64,000 nucleotides of DNA from Thermocrispum municipale DSM 44069. GTDB taxonomy: Bacteria > Actinomycetota > Actinomycetes > Mycobacteriales > Pseudonocardiaceae. The position numbers and the translations under genes were made by a program. The notes under the pieces are model-generated. The model did not search any database and was not told the DNA's origin. It saw only the letters and a program-made list of their open reading frames with translations. The DNA lies in the NCBI RefSeq assembly GCF_000427825.1, contig NZ_ATYT01000003.1:62001-126000 (forward strand), in the 5' to 3' direction. Shown here in pieces: positions 1-8,698 of the stretch (position 1 is its first letter; each line of letters begins with the position of its first letter).

Positions 1-974
1 TCCTGGGTGAACTTCCAGGCATCGGAGACGATGTTCGCCAGGTCGGCCAGGCGCGGGGTCCACCCGAGCTCGGCTTGCGCCCGCTCGCTGGAGGAGACGA
101 GGACAGCGGGGTCGCCTGCCCGCCGCGATGCGACGACAGCAGGAATCTCGTGACCCGTGACGGCGCGGCATGTCTCGATCACCTGCTTGACCGAGAATCC
201 GGTGCCGTTACCGAGGTTGTAGATCCGGTGCTGGCCGGCGGTCGCCCGCAGCAGGGCGGCCTCGTGTGCATCGGCGAGGTCGACCACGTGGATGTAGTCC
301 CTGATCGCCGTGCCGTCCGGGGTCGGGTAGTCACCGCCGAAAATCTGCACCTGGTCACGCTGGCCTGCGGCGACCTGCAGCACGATCGGGATCAGGTGGG
401 TCTCCGACGTGTGTCGCTCGCCGAACTGCCCGTAGGCACCCGCGACGTTGAAGTAGCGCAGGCTGACCGCCGCCAGGCCGTGCGCGGTGGCATAGCTGCT
501 GATCAGGTGGTCGACCGCCAGCTTGGTCGCGCCGTAGGTGTTGGTCGGGTTGGTCGCCGCCGCCTCGGTGATGGGGATCGTTGCGGGCTCGCCGTAGGTC
601 GCCGCCGTGGAGGAGAAGACCAGCCGTGGCGTGCGATGCCTGCGCATCGCGTCGAGCAGCCGCAGCGTGGTGACGACGTTACCGTGCCAGTACTTGTCCG
701 GCACCTGCATCGACTCGCCGACCAGCGACTTGCCTGCGAAGTGCAGCACGCCGTCGTAGCCATCCGCCAAGAGGCTGTCCGCTACCTCGGCCACGTCACC
801 TTCGACGAATGTCGCGCCGGACGGGACTGCGTCGCGGTGCCCGGTGGACAGGTCGTCGACGACGGTCACCTGGTGGCCCGACTCCAGCAGTCGAGCAGCG
901 CACACGCTTCCGACGTAACCGGCTCCGCCGGTGACGACCACGTTCAACTTCGAGTCGGAGGTTGACGACGACAT
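1..974 (-). CDS. galE: UDP-glucose 4-epimerase GalE (3' end cut by window edge)
   Basis: Extended short-chain dehydrogenase that interconverts UDP-galactose and UDP-glucose in the cytoplasm with bound NAD (Leloir pathway). The frame starts at an ATG at 974-972 behind a GGAAGG ribosome site. It leaves the window after about 324 codons. The family is about 320-340 residues and the last visible residues (AWKFTQ) look like the usual C-terminus, so only a few codons should be missing. Visible motifs: the nucleotide-binding GGAGYVGS at residues 16-23, SST at 121-123 and the catalytic YxxxK as YGATK at 147-151. It begins 16 bp after galK, so the two are almost certainly cotranscribed, probably together with ideR. 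No galT (uridylyltransferase) is seen in the window. Confidence 0.95.
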   Translation of the reverse strand, partial: MSSSTSDSKLNVVVTGGAGYVGSVCAARLLESGHQVTVVDDLSTGHRDAVPSGATFVEGDVAEVADSLLADGYDGVLHFAGKSLVGESMQVPDKYWHGNVVTTLRLLDAMRRHRTPRLVFSSTAATYGEPATIPITEAAATNPTNTYGATKLAVDHLISSYATAHGLAAVSLRYFNVAGAYGQFGERHTSETHLIPIVLQVAAGQRDQVQIFGGDYPTPDGTAIRDYIHVVDLADAHEAALLRATAGQHRIYNLGNGTGFSVKQVIETCRAVTGHEIPAVVASRRAGDPAVLVSSSERAQAELGWTPRLADLANIVSDAWKFTQ

Positions 975-990
975 ACCTTGCCTTCCGGGG

Positions 991-2151
991 TCAGCGATCT
1001 CGTCCCGCGCCGGCCGACGGTACCGCGGAGAAAATTCGAGGTTCGCGGAGGTTCCGCTCACGGAACGCGGCACGCGCCGCGTGCGCGACAGCCTCCCGGG
1101 CGTCGGCCTCGGCCAGCGCGATCGCGGAGCCGCCGAAGCCTCCGCCGGTCATCCGTGCGCCGATGGCTCCCGCCTGCCGCGCGGCTTCCACCGCGAGGTC
1201 GAGCTCGGCGCACGACACGCGATAGTCGTCGCGCAAGCTTTCGTGGGAAGCGTTCAGGAACGTGCCGATCGAGCGGAGTTCGCCGGCCCGCAGGTGTCGG
1301 ACGGTGGCCAGGACGCGCTCGTTCTCGGTGACGACGTGGCGTACCAAGGGGGCCAGCTCCGCAGGCAATTCCTCCTCGGCCTGGGCAAGGTCCGCGGGTG
1401 ACACGTCCCGCAGCGATTCGACGCCCAGGGCCTTGGCCGCGCGCTCACAGCCGAACCGGCGGTCGGCGTACTCCGACTCGGCCAATGCATGGCTGACCCT
1501 GGTGTCGATGACGAGAACCTCGAGGCCGTTCGCCATGGCATCGAACGGCACGTGGTCCGCTTCACTACTGCAGACGTCGAGGAAGAGCGCGTGGCCGGCT
1601 GTGCAGCGCAGGGAGGCCGTTTGGTCGAGGATGCCGCACGGCATGCCGACGAAGTCGTTCTCGGCTTGCTGGGCGACGCGGGCGACCTCGGGAAGGGGCA
1701 GGTCCGTGCCTGCGAGGCCCAGCAGGGCGATCGCGGTCGCGCATTCGATTGCAGCAGACGACGACAACCCCGCGCCGGTGGGAACGTTCGACGTGAAGAT
1801 CAGGTCGGCGCCGGGAACGTCGATGCCCCTTTCCCGCAGGGCCCAGGCAACACCTGCGGGGTAGGCCGACCAGTCGTCGACGGTTTTCGGCTGCAGGTCT
1901 GCCACGCGGCGTTCAGCGGTGCTGTTCACGGCCTGGCCGTCCCGCACCGTGCCGAAGGTCAGGACGTCATCAGCTCGGCGGGATGCCGCGACCGCTACTC
2001 GCTGGGGCAGTGCGAATGGGAGAACCAGCCCGTCGTTGTAATCGGTGTGCTCACCGATCAGGTTCACGCGTCCGGGTGCGGACCAGACGCCGTCTGGCTC
2101 CTTGCCGTGCGTTGCCCGGAATGCCGCTGCTGCCTGGCCCGCAGGGTCCAT
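991..2151 (-). CDS. galK: galactokinase GalK
   Basis: GHMP-family kinase that phosphorylates galactose at C1 with ATP, the first Leloir step. The 386 residues match the family length of about 380-390. The galactokinase signature [16 protein letters not shown] lies at residues 26-41. The ATP-binding GHMP loop ([11 protein letters not shown]) is near 124-134, and the third GHMP motif ([13 protein letters not shown]) is near the C-terminus. The ATG start at 2151 is 5 bp downstream of the ideR stop, and galE follows 16 bp after the stop, giving the order ideR-galK-galE on the minus strand. No promoter is visible between ideR and galK, so expression probably depends on the ideR promoter. Assignment is secure; the link to galactose catabolism in this organism is inferred from the family. 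Confidence 0.96.
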   Translation of the reverse strand: MDPAGQAAAAFRATHGKEPDGVWSAPGRVNLIGEHTDYNDGLVLPFALPQRVAVAASRRADDVLTFGTVRDGQAVNSTAERRVADLQPKTVDDWSAYPAGVAWALRERGIDVPGADLIFTSNVPTGAGLSSSAAIECATAIALLGLAGTDLPLPEVARVAQQAENDFVGMPCGILDQTASLRCTAGHALFLDVCSSEADHVPFDAMANGLEVLVIDTRVSHALAESEYADRRFGCERAAKALGVESLRDVSPADLAQAEEELPAELAPLVRHVVTENERVLATVRHLRAGELRSIGTFLNASHESLRDDYRVSCAELDLAVEAARQAGAIGARMTGGGFGGSAIALAEADAREAVAHAARAAFRERNLREPRIFSAVPSAGAGRDR

Positions 2152-2156
2152 TCGGC

Positions 2157-2858
2157 TCAGTTCGCGGTGACCGTGGCGAGCACGGAGTGCAGCACGGTGG
2201 GCTCAAGCGTCAACTCGGCGCCTTCACCGCTGATCGCGGCCTTCTTGCCGTCGGTGTACTGGCTGACCGCGACGGTGCCACCGGGCACCAGGCCGATCTT
2301 GCGCAGATCCGCCATCAGCGACTCGTTGATCTGCACATGCTCGGCGATCCGGCGGATCTGCACCGTCCCGCCACCACTGCGCGCTACTTCGTCCAGCCGC
2401 ACCAAGTCGGGCTCGGCAGGCGGAGCAGGCTCCCCGCCGACCCCCAGCTTGTCCAGACCGGGGATCGGGTTGCCGTACGGCGAGGTGGTGGGGTAGTTCA
2501 GCAGCTTGACCAGTTTGCGCTCGACGGCCTCGCTCATCACGTGTTCCCAGCGGCAGGCCTCGGCGTGTACGTGCTCCCACTCCAGCCCGATGACGTCGAC
2601 CAGGAGGCGTTCGGCCAGCCGGTGCTTGCGCATCACGGCGATCGCCAGTTCTCTGCCGTGTTCGGTGAGCTCCAAGTGTCGGTCACCGGCGACGACAACG
2701 AGGTTGTCCCGCTCCATCCGCGCAACCGTCTGGCTCACGGTCGGTCCGCTTTGCTGCAGCCGCTCGGCGATGCGGGCACGCAAGGGAACGACACCTTCTT
2801 CTTCGAGCTCGAAGATGGTGCGCAAGTACATCTCAGTGGTGTCGATCAGCTCGTTCAC
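2157..2858 (-). CDS. ideR: iron-dependent transcriptional regulator IdeR (DtxR family)
   Basis: Fe(II)-activated DNA-binding protein that represses iron-uptake genes when iron is plentiful. Its 233 residues align closely with mycobacterial IdeR (about 230). They comprise an N-terminal winged helix (residues 1-73), a dimerisation/metal domain (74-140), a linker rich in Gly, Ala and Pro, and a C-terminal SH3-like domain. All metal ligands known for IdeR are present at the expected numbers: Met10, Cys102, Glu105 and His106 at the primary site, and His79, Glu83 and His98 at the ancillary site. The start is a GTG at 2858 with a purine-rich AAAGGCGG upstream. A TACCAT hexamer at 2888-2883 is a possible -10 box. 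I see no IdeR-type iron box upstream of it. It heads an apparent operon with galK and galE. Confidence 0.95.
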   Translation of the reverse strand: MNELIDTTEMYLRTIFELEEEGVVPLRARIAERLQQSGPTVSQTVARMERDNLVVVAGDRHLELTEHGRELAIAVMRKHRLAERLLVDVIGLEWEHVHAEACRWEHVMSEAVERKLVKLLNYPTTSPYGNPIPGLDKLGVGGEPAPPAEPDLVRLDEVARSGGGTVQIRRIAEHVQINESLMADLRKIGLVPGGTVAVSQYTDGKKAAISGEGAELTLEPTVLHSVLATVTAN

Positions 2859-3180
2859 CTGGCCGCCTTTCCCTCAGAACCCCATGGTAGTCGCCGGTAA
2901 TGACAGTGTCTCGCAGCCGCTTCCCGGGCCGGCGAGGGGTGGGGGCGCCGCTCACCTGCTTGATTCCGGTATGGGCCGTGGAGCGTGAACCGACGACGGG
3001 GGTGGGGTCGCGGCCCGTTCGGGCGGCGCGGACAACCCCTGAGTACTCGGGCGCCCTCAGTACTAGCGCGTGCCAACACCCTTGAGCGCTCCGGTGCCCT
3101 CGACCCCACGCTCCGCACGAGAACCTGACGTTCTCGATGGGTCCGCATGTCTGTTGACGCGACTAGGGCACGATGACGCT
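2859..3180. promoter_or_regulatory. divergent promoter region between ideR and the sulfurtransferase, with an AGTACT dyad
   Basis: A 322-bp non-coding gap between divergent genes. It contains AGTACT at 3042-3047 and again at 3059-3064, flanking a perfect GGGCGCCC palindrome at 3049-3056; the first copy lies inside the 8-bp palindrome GAGTACTC (3041-3048). A TTGACG hexamer at 3154-3159 could be a -35 element for the sulfurtransferase, but no convincing -10 lies at the right distance. No open frame in the gap resembles a protein. The dyad could be an operator or a transcribed hairpin; no function is proven. Confidence 0.4.
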
Positions 3181-4023
3181 ATGCAGCCTTTGATCAGCCC
3201 CGAGGAGTTGGCCGAGCAGCTGAACAGTCCCGAGCCCCCTGTCGTGCTCGACGTGCGGTGGCGGCTGACCGGGCCGCCGGGTTCGGAGTCCTACGCCGAG
3301 GGCCACATTCCCGGTGCCGTTTTCCTCGACATCGACGGGGATCTGGCCGGTGAACCGGGCGACGGCGGCAGGCACCCGTTGCCTGAGCCGGACGCGCTGC
3401 AGGGCAAGCTTCGCGCTGCCGGTGTCCGGGCGTCTCGCCCCGTCGTGGCGTACGACGATGCGGACGGCTCGGTCGCAGCTCGCGCGTGGTGGCTGCTGCG
3501 GTGGGCCGGCCACACTGCGGTCCGCGTGCTCGACGGCGGGTTCGCCGCATGGGAGGCCGCCGGGCTGCCGGTGGAGTCCACGGTGCCGCAGCCGGAGCCA
3601 GGGGACTTCGTCGTGCGACCGGGGCAGATGCCGGTCCTCGATGCCGACGACGCCGGAAAGCTCGCTCGCGAAGGTGTCTTGCTCGACGCTCGCGCTCACC
3701 CGCGCTACACCGGTGAGACCGAACCGGTCGATCCGCGGGCAGGTCACATCCCGGGGGCGATCAATGCACCGTTCAGCGCGCACGTCGGGTCCGATGGCCG
3801 CTGGCGCACGCCGGAAGAGCTGGCCGCGCACTTCACCGAGCTCGGCGTCACCGCGGCCACTCCCGTCGGGGCCTATTGCGGGTCCGGGGTCACTGCGAGC
3901 TCGATCGTCCTGGCGCTCGAGGTCGTCGGCCGGGACGAGCCCGCCGCCTTGTACGCCGGCTCCTGGTCGCACTGGTGCCGCGACCCGCAACGTCCGGTGG
4001 CCACGGGCGAGCAGCCGGGCTGA
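3181..4023 (+). CDS. sseA: 3-mercaptopyruvate-type sulfurtransferase (two rhodanese domains)
   Basis: Transfers sulfur from 3-mercaptopyruvate (or thiosulfate) to thiols or cyanide through a persulfide on a catalytic cysteine. The 280 residues form two rhodanese domains: an inactive N-terminal one (about 5-125) and a catalytic C-terminal one (about 150-275). The active loop reads CGSGVTA with Cys233. In the SseA family CG[ST]GVTA marks mercaptopyruvate specificity, whereas thiosulfate enzymes have a different loop with extra positive charge. I chose the ATG at 3181 because it gives the family N-terminus (QPLISPEELAEQL). A longer frame from 3070 only adds low-complexity residues. It is divergent from ideR and followed by a short tandem repeat. 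Confidence 0.88.
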   Translation: MQPLISPEELAEQLNSPEPPVVLDVRWRLTGPPGSESYAEGHIPGAVFLDIDGDLAGEPGDGGRHPLPEPDALQGKLRAAGVRASRPVVAYDDADGSVAARAWWLLRWAGHTAVRVLDGGFAAWEAAGLPVESTVPQPEPGDFVVRPGQMPVLDADDAGKLAREGVLLDARAHPRYTGETEPVDPRAGHIPGAINAPFSAHVGSDGRWRTPEELAAHFTELGVTAATPVGAYCGSGVTASSIVLALEVVGRDEPAALYAGSWSHWCRDPQRPVATGEQPG

Positions 4024-4034
4024 CCGGCGGCGGG

Positions 4035-4146
4035 GACCTCGGCAGGGGAGACCGGCCGAACCGACGGACCTCGGCACGGGAGATCGGCCGAACCGACGGA
4101 CCTCGGCACGGGAGATCGGCCGAACCGACGGACCTCGGCAGGGGAG
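4035..4146. repeat. 32-bp tandem repeat, 3.5 copies
   Basis: Three full 32-bp units (4035-4066, 4067-4098, 4099-4130) and a 16-bp partial unit (4131-4146) lie just after the sulfurtransferase stop. Units 2 and 3 are identical and unit 1 differs at two positions. Each junction carries GCCGA and TCGGC as inverted arms around an 11-base loop, so transcripts could form a row of small hairpins. No coding role is apparent. Confidence 0.9.
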
Positions 4147-4253
4147 CGAACCCGGAACTGGTGGACAGGCCGCGCTCGTTCGCGACCGGATGAGAGAGGC
4201 CGGGCGCAGTTCGCAGCGCGACAGATGGGGGCATGCCGGGAATAATCGCCGGT

Positions 4254-5456
4254 ATGTCGGCCAGCGAAGCCCCCCGCCCTGATTTGGTACCGGCCTCGGT
4301 CGTGTGGACGTCGGAGTTGCTCGAATACGACTTGGGTGGCGAGCATCCGCTGCATCCCATTCGGCTCGATCTCACCATCCGGCTGGCCGCCGAGCTCGGC
4401 GTACTCGACGGGGTGCCGCTGCTCGTCCCGGAGCAAGCATCGGACAGCGAGATCGAGCGCGCGCACAAACCCGACTACCTGGAGGCGGTGAAGGCGGCGC
4501 CGGACGACGGCCCCAATCCGGCTCGTGGCCTGGGCACCGAGGACAACCCGGTGTTCGACAACATGCACCAGTCGTCCGCCCTGGTCGTGGGCTCCTCGTT
4601 GCTGGCGGCCCGGCAGATCGCGGAAGGCCGGAGCAAGCGCGCGGTCAACATCGCAGGCGGCCTGCACCATGCGATGGCAGGCAACGCCGCGGGATTCTGC
4701 ATCTACAACGACTGCGTGGTGGCGATCTCGTGGCTGCTGGACAACGGGTTCGACCGGATCGCCTACATCGACACCGACGTGCACCACGGCGACGGGGTGC
4801 AAGCTGCCTTCTACGGCGACCCGCGGGTGTTGACCGTGTCCATGCATCAGCACCCGCTGACCCTGTGGCCCGGCACCGGATACTCCTCCGAGCTCGGTGA
4901 AGGCGAGGGGGAGGGCTACGCGGTCAACGTGCCGCTGATGCCGATGACCCGTGACGGCGACTGGCTCCGCGCATTCGAGGCGATCGTGCCCGCGTTGCTG
5001 GCCGAGTTCCGCCCGCAGTTGATCGTCAGCCAGTGCGGGGTTGACTCGCACGTCGACGACCCGCTCGCCGAGTTGGCACTGACCGTGGACGGACACCGGC
5101 AGATCTATCGCAGGGTGCGCGAGCTCGCCGAGGAGTACGCCGACGGCCACTGGCTGGCGCTCGGCGGTGGCGGCTACCAGCTGGTCCGTGTCGTGCCGCG
5201 GTCCTGGACGCACTTGCTCGCCACGGCATTGGACCGCGACCTCGCGCCCGACACCCCGCTCCCTCAGGGTTGGATGCGAACGGCGCGGAAGATAGCTCCG
5301 CACACACCTTTGCCCAGTTCGATGTCCGACGGGGCCGACACCTCGTTCGAGCGGTGGGGTGGTGACGCCGACCGTCAGGTCGACGCGGCGATCATTCAGG
5401 CGCGCAGGGCGGTGTTCCCACTCCACGGCCTCGACCCCGACGACCCGAGGGATTGA
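4254..5456 (+). CDS. acuC: acetoin-utilisation/class I-like histone deacetylase family protein AcuC
   Basis: Zinc-dependent amidohydrolase of the HDAC superfamily. In Bacillus, AcuC removes acetyl groups from the active-site lysine of acetyl-CoA synthetase; the same role is inferred here. Of 400 residues, the visible catalytic parts are GGLHHAM (the paired histidines), DTDVHHGDG (zinc Asp and His), the second zinc aspartate in QCGVDSH, and the C-terminal GGGGY with the transition-state tyrosine. I place the start at the ATG 4254 because AATAAT at 4241-4246 sits 7 bases before it, as in a leaderless promoter. An in-frame ATG at 4233 would add seven residues. The stop is 4 bp from the next start, a Pat-like acetyltransferase, which supports an acetylation/deacetylation pair. 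Confidence 0.9.
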   Translation: MSASEAPRPDLVPASVVWTSELLEYDLGGEHPLHPIRLDLTIRLAAELGVLDGVPLLVPEQASDSEIERAHKPDYLEAVKAAPDDGPNPARGLGTEDNPVFDNMHQSSALVVGSSLLAARQIAEGRSKRAVNIAGGLHHAMAGNAAGFCIYNDCVVAISWLLDNGFDRIAYIDTDVHHGDGVQAAFYGDPRVLTVSMHQHPLTLWPGTGYSSELGEGEGEGYAVNVPLMPMTRDGDWLRAFEAIVPALLAEFRPQLIVSQCGVDSHVDDPLAELALTVDGHRQIYRRVRELAEEYADGHWLALGGGGYQLVRVVPRSWTHLLATALDRDLAPDTPLPQGWMRTARKIAPHTPLPSSMSDGADTSFERWGGDADRQVDAAIIQARRAVFPLHGLDPDDPRD

Positions 5457-5460
5457 GCGG

Positions 5461-8400
5461 ATGACCGAGACACCGAAAGAGCCCGAGGACGCCGGTGCCG
5501 ACACCCCGATCGGCACGGAAGAGGAAACCGGTACCGAGACTTCGGCCGCCGCGGAGAGCGCTGACGAGGGTGACGGGCGCGCTGATGGTGACGCACAGGA
5601 GGCGATCCAGCGGCGCGGGGCCGAGAGCGCTGACAGCGGCGCGGGGACTGCGGCACCCGACGCCGCGGAAAGCGGAGCATCCGACCGTGCCGCCAGCGGG
5701 GTCTCCGAATCTGCTGGCAGCGAAGCATCCGAACCTGTCGGCAGAGGCGTATCCGAACCCGCCGACAGTGGAGCATCCGACCCCGCTGGCAGCGGGGTAT
5801 CCGAACCTGCCGGCAGCGGAACAGCCGAACGCGACGGACGGGGCGCCGAGTCGGGTGCAGCCGCCGGTGGCACCGACACCTCGGCAGACGAGAACCCCCA
5901 GGAGGGCGCTTCAGCCCAGCGCCGTAATCCCCCGCGCGCGACCCAAGCCGAACGCCCGGGTCCTCGCGACCCCTACGACTACCCACGCGGCTGGGAAGCC
6001 GACGTCGTCCTCAGCGACGGCGGAACGGTACACCTCCGGCCGATCGTGCCGTCGGACGCCGACGCCATCGTCGCGCTGCACGGCCGCCTGTCCGAGCAAA
6101 CGCGATACCTGCGCTATTTCGGCGCCTACCCCCGCATCCCTCCGAAGGACCTCGAGCGGTTCACCGTCGTCGACCACTACAACCGGGTCGCCCTGGTCGC
6201 CGTGCTCGGCGACGACGTGGTCGGCGTCGGGCGCTACGAGCGCATCGGTGACAACGCACCCAGCGCCGAGGTCGCCTTCGTCGTCGACGACGCCCACCAG
6301 GGTCGCGGGCTCGGCTCGATCCTGCTGGAACACCTCGCGGCCGCCGCGGCCGAGTGCGGCGTGGAACGGTTCGAGGCCGAGGTGCTCAGCGAGAACCGCG
6401 TGATGACCCGGGTGTTCACCGACGCCGGCTACCACGTCACCAAGGAATTCGACCACGGCACGCTGCATCTCGAATTCGACATCGACCCGACCGAGGAGTC
6501 GCTGGCGGTGGCGCGGGCCAGGGAACAGGCCGCGGAAGCCCGCAGCGTCTACAACCTGCTCCACCCGCGTTCGGTCGCGGTCATCGGCGCTTCGGCCGAT
6601 CCCGGCAAGATCGGCTACGTCGTGCTGTCGAACCTGGTCAGCGCGGACTTCGCCGGAACCGTCTACCCGGTCAACGACGCACGCGAGTCGGTACGCGGAG
6701 TCAAGGCATACCCGAGCGTGGTGGACATCCCCGACGAAGTGGACCTGGCGATCGTCGCCGTCCCGGCGGAGAAGGTGTTCGACGTCCTGGACGGCGCGCT
6801 GGAGAAGGGCGTCAAGGCGCTGGTGATCGTGTCGGCGGGTTTCGCCGAAGCCGGCCCACACGGTTTGCACGCCGAGCTGCAACTGGTCGGGGAGGCCCGT
6901 GCGCACGGCATGCGCGTGGTCGGGCCCAGCGCGCTCGGCGTCGTCAACACCGACCCGTCCGTTCGGCTCAACGGCACGCTGGCGCCGTGGCTGCCTGGCC
7001 GCGGACGCACCGGCTTCTTCTGCCAATCGGGCGCACTCGGCGTGGCCATCCTGGCCGACACCGCCAAGCGCGGCCTCGGCCTGTCCACGTTCGTGTCCGC
7101 CGGGAACCGCGCTGACGTCTCGGTCAACGACCTGCTCCAGTACTGGGAGACCGACCCGGCGACCGACACCGTGTTGCTCTACCTGGAATCGTTCGGTAAC
7201 CCGCGCAAGTTCGCTCGGTTGGCGCGACGCCTGGCGCGCAGCAAACCGGTCGTGGTGGTCCGCGCCGGGCGGCACGCCGTCAGCCGCGAGCTGGCCGCGG
7301 CATCAGCGCAGGTCGACGATGCGGCCGTGCAAGCCCTGTTCGAGCAGTCGGGTGTCATCCGGGTCGACTCGCTGGCTCAGCTGTTCGACGTTGCCCTGCT
7401 GTTGGCCCACCAGCCGCTGCCGAAGGGGCCCAGCGTGGCGATCGTCGGCAACTCCACCGCGGTCGGGCAGCTGGCTGCGGACACCGCCATGGCCCTCGGC
7501 CTGACGGTGGCGTTCGACCCGGTGGATGTCGGACCGCAGGCAGGACCGGACGAGTTCGGCGCCGCCGTCCGCGAGGCGGTCAGCAACCCGGATGTGGACG
7601 CGCTGGTGGTCTTGTGGGCGCCGCCGGTGGCGCAGGACGCTGCGCCGTACGCGGAAGCGGTGCGCCAAGTCGTGGGGGAGGGCGAGGACCAGACGAAACC
7701 GGTTGTCTCGACATTCCTTGCGGTGGAAGGTGTGCCCGAGTCCTTGGCCGTCCGGTCGGAGGACGGTACGCCGACGCGCGGATCGATCCCGTCGTACCCG
7801 AGCCCGGAACGCGCGGTCACGGCGTTGGCCCGGGTGACGCGCTACGCCGCGTGGCGCCAGCGTCCGGCCGGGACGTTCGTGCGGCCCGACGGCTTGCACC
7901 CGGAGCGCGCCCAGCAGATCGTCCGCGAGGTGCAGGCCGAGTCCGGCCGCGAGGGTTGGCTCAGCGACGACCAGTGCCTCCAGCTGCTGGCCTGCTACGG
8001 CATCGAGATCCTGCCGTTCGAGCGCGCCGACTCGGCCGACGAAGCGGCCCAGGCCGCCGAGCGTCTCGGCTACCCGGTGGCGGTGAAATCGGTCGACGAG
8101 CGCCTCAGCCGCCGTCCCGACCTGTCCGGGGCGCGCCTGAACCTGATCGACGAGCGCCAGGTCCGGGCCGCGTACGCGGACCTGCTGGAGATCTCCGGCG
8201 AGGCCGGCGTGGTGGTGCAGGAAATGGCGCCGCGGGGGAGTTCGTGCGCGATCGGGCTGCAGGACGATCCGTCGTTCGGTTCGCTGGTCACGTTCGGGTT
8301 GTCCGGGATGCTGGGCGACTTGATCGGTGACCGTTCCTACCGAGCCGTTCCGTTGAGCGACACCGACGCGGCAGACCTGGTGCGAGAGCCGCGATCGGCG

Positions 8401-8643
8401 GCCCTGCTGTCCGGTTACACCGGTGACGACCCCGCCGACTTCGGGGCCCTGGCGGATCTGGCTCTCCGGGTCGGTGCGCTGGCCGAGGACATCCCCGAGG
8501 TGCGCGAATTGAGCCTGGACCCGGTCATCGCCACCTCCGACGGCGTCGTCGTGGTCGCGGCCAAACTGCGTATCGGTGACCCACCTGCGCGACCGGACAC
8601 CGGCCCGCGACGCTTGCCGTCGATCGCCGAGCAGGTGAGGTAG
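5461..8643 (+). CDS. Pat-like protein lysine acetyltransferase: GNAT domain fused to an ADP-forming acyl-CoA synthetase-like domain
   Basis: 1060 residues. Residues 1-165 are an acidic, Ala/Gly/Ser-rich, probably disordered tail with an 8-residue repeat (71-127). A GNAT domain follows at about 178-340, with the acetyl-CoA loop HQGRGLGS. Next are a CoA-binding Rossmann domain starting near HPRSVAVIGASADPGKIGY, succinyl-CoA-ligase-like domains, and a C-terminal ATP-grasp domain (about 830-1050). This GNAT-first order is the reverse of Salmonella Pat and matches the Streptomyces-type PatA arrangement. The likely role is acetyl-CoA-dependent modification of acyl-CoA synthetases, countered by the adjacent AcuC; the pairing is inferred from context. 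The ATG 5461 start lies 4 bp after acuC. A longer frame from 5359 would overlap acuC and is unlikely. Confidence 0.85.
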   Translation: MTETPKEPEDAGADTPIGTEEETGTETSAAAESADEGDGRADGDAQEAIQRRGAESADSGAGTAAPDAAESGASDRAASGVSESAGSEASEPVGRGVSEPADSGASDPAGSGVSEPAGSGTAERDGRGAESGAAAGGTDTSADENPQEGASAQRRNPPRATQAERPGPRDPYDYPRGWEADVVLSDGGTVHLRPIVPSDADAIVALHGRLSEQTRYLRYFGAYPRIPPKDLERFTVVDHYNRVALVAVLGDDVVGVGRYERIGDNAPSAEVAFVVDDAHQGRGLGSILLEHLAAAAAECGVERFEAEVLSENRVMTRVFTDAGYHVTKEFDHGTLHLEFDIDPTEESLAVARAREQAAEARSVYNLLHPRSVAVIGASADPGKIGYVVLSNLVSADFAGTVYPVNDARESVRGVKAYPSVVDIPDEVDLAIVAVPAEKVFDVLDGALEKGVKALVIVSAGFAEAGPHGLHAELQLVGEARAHGMRVVGPSALGVVNTDPSVRLNGTLAPWLPGRGRTGFFCQSGALGVAILADTAKRGLGLSTFVSAGNRADVSVNDLLQYWETDPATDTVLLYLESFGNPRKFARLARRLARSKPVVVVRAGRHAVSRELAAASAQVDDAAVQALFEQSGVIRVDSLAQLFDVALLLAHQPLPKGPSVAIVGNSTAVGQLAADTAMALGLTVAFDPVDVGPQAGPDEFGAAVREAVSNPDVDALVVLWAPPVAQDAAPYAEAVRQVVGEGEDQTKPVVSTFLAVEGVPESLAVRSEDGTPTRGSIPSYPSPERAVTALARVTRYAAWRQRPAGTFVRPDGLHPERAQQIVREVQAESGREGWLSDDQCLQLLACYGIEILPFERADSADEAAQAAERLGYPVAVKSVDERLSRRPDLSGARLNLIDERQVRAAYADLLEISGEAGVVVQEMAPRGSSCAIGLQDDPSFGSLVTFGLSGMLGDLIGDRSYRAVPLSDTDAADLVREPRSAALLSGYTGDDPADFGALADLALRVGALAEDIPEVRELSLDPVIATSDGVVVVAAKLRIGDPPARPDTGPRRLPSIAEQVR
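5671..5841 (+). repeat. 24-bp coding repeat encoding an acidic 8-residue motif
   Basis: About seven degenerate 24-bp units inside the 5' part of the acetyltransferase gene. They encode the pattern G-[A/V]-S-[E/D]-x-A-[G/D]-S. The period is a multiple of three, so copy-number change would keep the frame. No fold or binding function is recognised. Confidence 0.75.
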
Positions 8644-8698
8644 CCGCGTGGGAAAACGGCCATGCAACCCCGTGGTGCACTCGTTCCGTCCAGGTGAC

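Noticed and set aside
2859-2960. IdeR autoregulation through an iron box
   Set aside because: No sequence close to the IdeR/DtxR palindrome (TTAGGTTAGSCTWACCTAA type) was seen in the ideR upstream region.
3873-5879. 668-codon minus-strand open frame over acuC
   Set aside because: Antisense to acuC and the acetyltransferase start; its repetitive N-terminus mirrors the 24-bp coding repeat and its C-terminus the 32-bp repeats.
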